Shown here in pieces: positions 28,309-33,187 of a stretch of 33,187 bases of DNA (its first letter is position 1; every line of letters begins with the position of its first letter). The notes beneath the pieces are model-generated. The model was not told where the DNA came from and did not search any database. It saw only the letters and a program-made list of their open reading frames with translations. Source of the stretch: Sphingobacterium shayense (GTDB lineage Bacteria; Bacteroidota; Bacteroidia; Sphingobacteriales; Sphingobacteriaceae); NCBI RefSeq assembly GCF_013179575.1, contig NZ_JABMCQ010000024.1:1-33187 (forward strand), read 5' to 3'. A program made the position numbers and the translations under genes.

Positions 28309-28345
28309 AAAAAAGAGAATAACACAAAACGTTATTCTCTTTTTT
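28309..28345. terminator. Bidirectional terminator between convergent genes
   Basis: Perfect 15-bp arms (28309-28323 and 28331-28345) around a 7-nt loop, with six As on the left and six Ts on the right, so it has a T run on either strand. Confidence 0.9.
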
Positions 28346-28351
28346 AACACG

Positions 28352-28657
28352 TTACAAGTTTGACTTCGTTGTCCCTATAGGGGTCAAGATTTCAATGTTG
28401 TGGGCAGATGAAAGATTATTATCCCTTGACGTTTGAAATGCGACAAATGAGGGTACCTGCAGTACTAACTGTTGGATTTCTTCGTCTTGAAACTGCGAAA
28501 AGTGTAGAAATGTTTCTTCGTCGTCCTGTTGAAAAACAGAATATACAAACTTGCTGCTATCTAGCGCACGAAAGTCGGCAAGAAATTTACCGATCATCTC
28601 TTTGTTCGTTTCGACATAGGCTTTTTTAACGCCGTAGGTTACTTTTACTGTGATCAT
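28352..28657 (-). CDS. Small ABM-fold (dimeric alpha-beta barrel) protein (101 aa)
   Basis: Members of this superfamily are small dimeric proteins used as monooxygenases or ligand binders. The sequence from MITVKVTYGVKKAYVETNKEM, through FRALDSSKFVYSVFQQDD and TFLHFSQFQDEE, to QVPSFVAFQ follows the beta-alpha-beta-beta-alpha-beta order of ABM domains. The start at 28657 fits the first strand; the 13-residue extension to 28696 reads as leader. It lies downstream of the ECF41-like sigma gene on the same strand, 202 nt away, and has its own site resembling an ECF41 promoter (28747-28721). It is therefore the likely target gene of that sigma factor, in the place where other ECF41 loci carry carboxymuconolactone decarboxylases or oxidoreductases. 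Confidence 0.8.
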   Translation of the reverse strand: MITVKVTYGVKKAYVETNKEMIGKFLADFRALDSSKFVYSVFQQDDEETFLHFSQFQDEEIQQLVLQVPSFVAFQTSRDNNLSSAHNIEILTPIGTTKSNL

Positions 28658-28720
28658 GTGTTCTATATTTAAAATTAAAAAATGTGTTATCAGCATATGC
28701 TTAAGCAGTACTGATAATAG

Positions 28721-28747
28721 GACAATCGTACGAACCTAAATGTGACA
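28721..28747 (-). promoter_or_regulatory. ECF41-like promoter of the ABM gene
   Basis: On the minus strand TGTCACA (28747-28741), a 16-nt spacer and TGTC (28724-28721). As I recall, the reported ECF41 consensus is TGTCACA at -35 and CGTC at -10, so this differs at one base. Predicted leader to the ATG at 28657 is about 55-60 nt and contains the imperfect palindrome TTATCAG/CTGATAA (28687-28717). Confidence 0.55.
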
Positions 28748-28859
28748 TGCTTTTATAATTTTCTATTAAAAAAATAAAAACACGTAAAACGGTACGTTAA
28801 AAACACTGTTTCATTAATAGTTTAAATGAGGAAGGAGTAAGTCCATTCGTTAATGAACA

Positions 28860-29699
28860 TTAGGCGCGTTCTATTTTAGCTAGTTTCAATGGATCTATTA
28901 CCGAGAAGATTTGTGTAATCTTTCCCTTAGAATTTGTTTCAAAAACCTGGCAGTTGATAAGTTTAGTGCCTGAATAGAAAAGTAATGCTGGTTGGTGGTT
29001 CACTTGCGTGATAATAATTTCAAAATCTTTTTGATAATGATTATAAACGTATAATAATAGTTCTATTGTTGCCGCGATTCCAGTAGTCGTTTGTGCCACT
29101 ACATGAATGTCAGCCCCGCCATCTGCTAGCACCTGAATTTCTCCGGCAAGCATAGTCTCTAAGGTTTTCACATCCCCTTGGCGAATCGTTGTGATATATT
29201 TCTCTAGATAACCAGCATGTTGGCTAGAAGCGTGGATCGGGTAAAACTGTCTTTCCTTTAACTTCTTTTTAGCACGACTCAGCAATTGACGAGTGTTTTG
29301 ATCACTCATAGACAAGGCGGTGCTAATTTCTTGATGAGTATACCCAAATGCTTCCTTTAGCAGAAAAACCGCCCTTTCATTTATATTCAGTCGCTCGAGT
29401 AAAACAAGCATTGAATATTGCAATATTTCCTTCGATTCCAAATTTCCCTCTCCTTCGTTAGTCGCGTATGGTTCAGGTAACCAGACGTCCTTTTTAATAA
29501 TCCTATCTCTACGCTTTTTAAAGTTTATCGATTCATTAATGACTGCTCGGATAAGATAAGCGGTTTCATTTTCAATACCGCTTTTTTGTAACGATTTGAT
29601 AATGACATTTTGTAAGATATCTTCACTGTCTTCTACGCTCCCTAAAATATTATAAGCATACGGAAAGAGTCTTTGTCGCAAAGCAGCGTCATTGTGCAT
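28860..29699 (-). CDS. ECF41-type RNA polymerase sigma factor with C-terminal SnoaL-like domain
   Basis: An extracytoplasmic-function sigma factor that directs RNA polymerase to a small regulon. Sigma-2 is at about 5-65 (RLFPYAYNILGSVEDSEDILQ), sigma-4 at about 95-150 (LNINERAVFLLKEAFGYTHQ then NTRQLLSRAKKKL), and an NTF2/SnoaL-like extension at about 160-275. Three marks point to ECF41 rather than a generic ECF: WLPEP in the linker (73-77), a DGG motif (193-195) and DPLKL (269-273, cf. NPDKL). In ECF41 the extension tunes activity in place of a separate anti-sigma factor, and none is encoded here. Start 29699 is chosen because sigma-2 begins there and a promoter-like site (29748-29721) overlaps the longer 29825 start. 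Confidence 0.88.
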   Translation of the reverse strand: MHNDAALRQRLFPYAYNILGSVEDSEDILQNVIIKSLQKSGIENETAYLIRAVINESINFKKRRDRIIKKDVWLPEPYATNEGEGNLESKEILQYSMLVLLERLNINERAVFLLKEAFGYTHQEISTALSMSDQNTRQLLSRAKKKLKERQFYPIHASSQHAGYLEKYITTIRQGDVKTLETMLAGEIQVLADGGADIHVVAQTTTGIAATIELLLYVYNHYQKDFEIIITQVNHQPALLFYSGTKLINCQVFETNSKGKITQIFSVIDPLKLAKIERA

Positions 29700-29720
29700 A
29701 TCAATTAAGTTTAGTGTGGT

Positions 29721-29748
29721 GACAATTGGGTGAGTTAAATATGTGACT
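29721..29748 (-). promoter_or_regulatory. Possible autoregulatory ECF41-like promoter of the sigma gene
   Basis: On the minus strand AGTCACA (29748-29742), a 17-nt spacer and TGTC (29724-29721), 21 nt before the ATG at 29699. It shares GTCACA and TGTC with the site upstream of the ABM gene, with one extra spacer base. Confidence 0.4.
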
Positions 29749-29968
29749 AAAAATGTTAAATGATCTTGAATATATAAATAATAATACAAATACCACGGGT
29801 TAGTGGATACAATACGGCTAGACAACGGATTCTCCTGTCAGTTTTTGATAAAACTGTATAGGAGACCAAAGCAAAAGATAGCGTAAAAAAGCTAAATAAA
29901 TTAGTTAATTAGGGACGCTTTTTCATTTGAATGCTGTATATTTGATCAAGTTATTTTTATTTTTTTTC

Positions 29969-31246
29969 ATGAAAAACGATACCAAAATTACCAACGCCAG
30001 TGTGGAGTCAGCGGGGCTACCAAAAGATTATAAACAAGTGCTTGCGGAGTATATTTGGAATGCTTTTGATGCCAAAGCTACAATCGTTGACTTCCAATAT
30101 TCGCACAATGAATTAGGATTCATTGAACGCTTGACTATATCGGATAACGGCGAAGGAATTGCATATCCTACATTGGGTTATAGCTTTGGAAATTTCCTGG
30201 ATTCTCAAAAGCGGGTGGTTTCAAAACGAACCTCCTATACAAGAGGTCGCAAAGGAAAAGGCCGGTTTTCCTTTACACTATTCGCTTCGCGGGCGACATG
30301 GAAAACTGTGTTTCATGATACTGAAAATGAATTGTTAAAAACATATAATATCTCAATTGATAGATTTTCCAAAGAGTCGTACGATGTTAGTGAGTCTCGA
30401 GTTACCGATGCCCAATCAACGGGAACCGTTGTTGTTCTGGAAGGAATATTTGATCTATCCGCCTCTCAGGTGGACTCAAAAGAGTTTCATGATTTTTTAG
30501 CTTCTGAATTCGGCTGGTTTTTATTTCTAAATAAAGAGAATCACTATCAAATCAAAATCAATTCGGTTATTTTATCTTATGATCAAATTATTCAGGAGTC
30601 CGATAATGTAAGTTGGACCTTGCAGAGTCCTGAAGAAAATTCCTATGTTTTTCATGTACAGTATGTTCGTTGGAACAAGAACATAGGAGACCGATACTAT
30701 TATTATCTTTTGAATACGGACAAAATGGAGGTTGCAAAGCTGCTAACTAGCTTTAATAATAACGCAATTGATTTTCATCATTCGGTGTATGTTAGATCCG
30801 CTTTTTTTAATCATTTCGATCAAGCGGATATTTCCAATTCGGAAGAAACCAACCTATTCGGTGAACGCGAGCAACATGTGGTTTTTCGAAAATTGCAAAA
30901 TGAACTTCGTGATTTTTTAGAACGAAAACAAAAGAAATACATTAGAGAAAATGCTGTTCGCCAGAAAATAAGTGAGCTGCTGTATAAAAAGCTCCTCCCT
31001 CCGTACGCCTTAACACCGGAAGCGCAGAAAAGAAAGAACATATTAATTACATTAGTTCAAGAACTCTATATTTCCGACCCACGCGTATTTATAGGTGTTA
31101 AACCAGATTTTATCCGTACCTACTTGGGATTTTTGGATCTATTGCTTCAAAGCGAACGTAAAACAGATATTTTCCCAATCATAGATAGCGTATTATCGCT
31201 AAGTGATAAGGAACGTGCGCGAATCCTCCAATTGATACACGATTAA
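29969..31246 (+). CDS. GHKL (HSP90-like) ATPase protein, possibly C-terminally truncated
   Basis: The three ATP-binding motifs of the gyrase/Hsp90/histidine-kinase/MutL fold are present: N-box EYIWNAFDA (27-35, with Glu27 and Asn31), DNGEGI (59-64) and GRKGKGRFSF (93-102, the glycine-rich lid). The rest (about 110-425) is helical and beta mixed with no recognised domain. ATG at 29969 is preferred to the ATG at 29927, whose extra 14 residues read as leader. It has no obvious operon partner. Proteins of this type that I recall continue well past this point, with a C-terminal nuclease-like domain; here the frame stops after SLSDKERARILQLIHD, and 17 further in-frame codons after the TAA still look similar to the family. 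So this may be a shortened form. Function (repair, defence or chaperone-like) cannot be told. Confidence 0.75.
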   Translation: MKNDTKITNASVESAGLPKDYKQVLAEYIWNAFDAKATIVDFQYSHNELGFIERLTISDNGEGIAYPTLGYSFGNFLDSQKRVVSKRTSYTRGRKGKGRFSFTLFASRATWKTVFHDTENELLKTYNISIDRFSKESYDVSESRVTDAQSTGTVVVLEGIFDLSASQVDSKEFHDFLASEFGWFLFLNKENHYQIKINSVILSYDQIIQESDNVSWTLQSPEENSYVFHVQYVRWNKNIGDRYYYYLLNTDKMEVAKLLTSFNNNAIDFHHSVYVRSAFFNHFDQADISNSEETNLFGEREQHVVFRKLQNELRDFLERKQKKYIRENAVRQKISELLYKKLLPPYALTPEAQKRKNILITLVQELYISDPRVFIGVKPDFIRTYLGFLDLLLQSERKTDIFPIIDSVLSLSDKERARILQLIHD

Positions 31247-31505
31247 GAGCCACAACGCGAAACGATTATTCTGATCGAGCAAACCATTTATAGCCTATGA
31301 GAAAGTTTCTCTGGACTGATTGAACCTGTTTCGTACTCCTGGTAGTTCACGCGTTCTACTCAACACAATCTAACGGGGTAAAAGTCACAGTTCAGGTGTA
31401 TATTGAAGGTTATTTTGAACACAGTTGGTGCTCAATTATTTCTGTGTCAAAATCGAAATAATTAGTATTAATTACGATGGAGTAGTCACGTTCGTTTGTT
31501 CGAAT
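31247..31505. other. Intergenic region after the GHKL gene
   Basis: After the TAA at 31244-31246 the same frame stays open for 17 codons (EPQRETIILIEQTIYSL) before TGA, which may be a remnant of a longer C-terminus. The rest shows only short frames such as GTG 31396 to 31461 with no recognisable product. Confidence 0.35.
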
Positions 31506-31541
31506 AGAAAAAAGCCTCCCACAAAAATGAGGGAGGCTATT
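31506..31541 (-). terminator. Terminator of the third SusD gene
   Basis: On the minus strand AGCCTCCC (31538-31531) pairs with GGGAGGCT (31520-31513) over a 10-nt loop, followed by a run of six Ts. It lies about 30 nt after the SusD stop. Confidence 0.85.
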
Positions 31542-31571
31542 AATCGGAATAAAGTAGGCTGCCGATCTTTA

Positions 31572-33187
31572 TTAATTGTAACCCGGATTCTGCTTTAAAG
31601 CGTTATTACCCGAAATCGCTTCTCTTGGTACTGGAAATCTATTCAAATGCTCAGATTCCTTGGGGGCATGATCCCACCATTTTTCGCTAACAAAACTCTT
31701 CCAACGCACCAAATCTGTACGTCGTCTCCCCTCACCTAAAAATTCAATGCTCCATTCGTCAAGCATCCTATATTTATCGAGATTACTCGCGGAGACTGGA
31801 TTAGGATCTTTTTCACCTGCGAAATTACGTTTACGTACTTTGTTAATGAGTTCTGCTGCTTCTGCAGTATTACCTTCACGCAGATCACATTCAGCAAGTA
31901 TATAATATATTTCAGCCAAGCGGATAATTGGAAGGTCAGCCCCCCATCTTAAAGTATTTTCCGCTAAATTCGGAATAGGAACTTTTACTAGACGCACGCC
32001 AGTATTCTCTTCACCTTCTGATACCTTAGAAGGTAATTGACTTATACTGGCGTACTTTTTTTTCGGACCAACTTCGGAAAAGCGGGCTACTTGATCAACA
32101 AAAGTCAAAGGTTTATCCTTGTATTCCTCTCCACCGACAATCGAATTACCCTCGGGTGTTTTGTGTGCTCCAACGATAAACATACCTTCATACTGTCCAC
32201 TTCCTGTAAATACGTAAGTTTTTTTTCTTAAATCACTTTGATCAAACTTTTCATAAGGAGATCCTAATTTAAACTCGGTTTCATAAAATGTGCCATCAGG
32301 TTTACGAGAAGGTTGTAAATGGGCTCCGTTATTTCCCCCCATATCCTGATCAAAAAACTGTTTGGTGTTGTAATGATAAAAGTCTGCATAAAACCAATTA
32401 TATTCCATCTTCTTAAACTCGGAGGGCATGGACCATATTATTTCAGGCGACTTGTCATTTTTGAATCCATGCGGCCCATTCCACGCGTTGTCAATCGCGT
32501 AAGTGCCATATTCGTTGTTTATGATAGCCTGCGCTAACGTCTTTGCCTCGGCATACATTGGTTTATTGATATAGGCTTCGGCATTAAAATATAACTGTGC
32601 GAGCATAGCCGCAGCAGCCCCCTGAGATATTGCACCTTCCTCTACGGCTCCGCCTTTTTTTGCAGGTATCGTCTCAATTGCCTTTTTAAGGAGCTTTTCG
32701 ATGTGATTAAATGTTTCAACATCGGTATTCCTAGGTAACCCCTCCCCCTCTAACGATTCAAATACAGGCATGCCACCGAAAAAGTCGAGTCCACGCAGGT
32801 AGAAAAATGCGATCAACGCATCCAATTGACTTAAATGTGACATTTTTAGTTCTTCGGTAAGCTGAAATTTTGTGTAATCTAATTTCTCTAAATCGCTTTT
32901 CGCATCTAATGCAAGTGCTACTCCCATAAGCGTACCGCGCCAGCTTCCCCATATCCAGTTGTCATCTGGTGTCCAGGTATGATAATGAAACCGCTCGTTC
33001 TCACCGCCATTGTACCAATGGCGACCTTTTGTCGTTATGACGAAATTATCCGCTGTATATTCTTGAAGACGCCAGCGGTCTTCTCCTAGGTACCATTTTG
33101 CATGGGTAAAAGGCCTAAACAATGCTGCCTTTATATCTTTTTCATTCTTGAAGAATGTCTCTGGCGTTACAGAGCTATAAAACTCTT
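31572..33187 (-). CDS. SusD/RagB-family surface lipoprotein (third PUL), N-terminus outside the window
   Basis: The frame is open to the right edge. The apparent start at 33122 is an internal TTG (Leu), and upstream codons continue as EFYSSVTPETFFKNEKDIKAA, the usual SusD segment just after the mature N-terminus. About 538 residues are visible, so only the lipoprotein signal and a few residues are missing. The helix LSHLSQLDALIAFFYLRGLDFFGG, the C-terminal LRWGADLPIIRLAEIYYILAECDLREG and the ending PREAISGNNALKQNPGYN are SusD marks. The partner SusC should lie upstream, beyond the right edge. No enzyme of this locus is visible, so the substrate is unknown. Confidence 0.95.
   Translation of the reverse strand, partial: EFYSSVTPETFFKNEKDIKAALFRPFTHAKWYLGEDRWRLQEYTADNFVITTKGRHWYNGGENERFHYHTWTPDDNWIWGSWRGTLMGVALALDAKSDLEKLDYTKFQLTEELKMSHLSQLDALIAFFYLRGLDFFGGMPVFESLEGEGLPRNTDVETFNHIEKLLKKAIETIPAKKGGAVEEGAISQGAAAAMLAQLYFNAEAYINKPMYAEAKTLAQAIINNEYGTYAIDNAWNGPHGFKNDKSPEIIWSMPSEFKKMEYNWFYADFYHYNTKQFFDQDMGGNNGAHLQPSRKPDGTFYETEFKLGSPYEKFDQSDLRKKTYVFTGSGQYEGMFIVGAHKTPEGNSIVGGEEYKDKPLTFVDQVARFSEVGPKKKYASISQLPSKVSEGEENTGVRLVKVPIPNLAENTLRWGADLPIIRLAEIYYILAECDLREGNTAEAAELINKVRKRNFAGEKDPNPVSASNLDKYRMLDEWSIEFLGEGRRRTDLVRWKSFVSEKWWDHAPKESEHLNRFPVPREAISGNNALKQNPGYN

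Noticed and set aside
29700..29825. Longer start for the ECF sigma factor
   Set aside because: The extension is Tyr- and Leu-rich without sigma character and overlaps the promoter-like site at 29721-29748.
31396..31461. Short GTG frame after the GHKL gene
   Set aside because: It has only about 21 codons, no ribosome site and no conserved-looking sequence.

Overview
The window looks like chromosome from a Bacteroidota of the Sphingobacteria/Sphingobacteriaceae type (Sphingobacterium, Pedobacter or Parapedobacter-like; genus not decided). The reasons are three SusC/SusD-type loci, Bacteroidota-style promoters (TTG about 20 nt upstream of TAnnTTTG) and many small secreted or lipoprotein genes with homologues I associate with this group. 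I see no rRNA, tRNA, CRISPR array, insertion sequence or phage gene. Names rest on reading the protein sequences, not on database searches.

Layout. (1) 1-3031: the 3' end of an S9/DPP-IV-type peptidase, then a small conserved gene flanked by two matching short transcription-unit-like elements (about 790-855 and 1521-1583), which I read as a pair of related small RNAs. A secreted LamG-like protein and a small hypothetical gene follow on the minus strand. (2) 3269-8246: a SusC/SusD pair on the plus strand with a good promoter and terminator but no enzyme (PUL1). (3) 18237 down to about 8308, minus strand: one apparent five-gene operon, GH76 lipoprotein, SusC, SusD, DUF3823 lipoprotein, and a TIM-barrel hydrolase I cannot assign to a family (PUL2). 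GH76 enzymes act on alpha-1,6-mannan, so PUL2 probably imports and cuts an alpha-mannoside polymer. (4) 18495-21068: divergent from PUL2, a membrane-spanning regulator (LamG-like and Kelch sensor outside, SARP/OmpR-like winged helix inside) whose frame is cut by a single in-frame TAG. A 10-bp inverted repeat plus a third half-site lies between it and the operon.

(5) 21165-22544: a flavin monooxygenase very like bacterial trimethylamine monooxygenase. (6) 22942-26796: a 1284-residue secreted GH31 enzyme, probably of the alpha-N-acetylgalactosaminidase-like branch, carrying FN3, F5/8C, dockerin-like and cohesin-like modules. (7) 27280-29748: a luciferase-like flavin oxidoreductase, a small ABM-fold protein and an ECF41-type sigma factor with its own C-terminal regulatory domain. 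Sites resembling the ECF41 promoter lie in front of the ABM gene and the sigma gene. (8) 29969-31246: a GHKL ATPase, possibly shortened at its C-terminus. (9) 31572 to the right edge: most of a third SusD, whose partner SusC should lie beyond the window.

The best leads are the paired RNA elements with a conserved loop and covarying stems, the amber-interrupted one-component mannan regulator with its candidate operator, the unassigned hydrolase at the end of the GH76 operon, the self-contained ECF41 circuit, and the GH31 protein carrying both a dockerin and a cohesin-like module.
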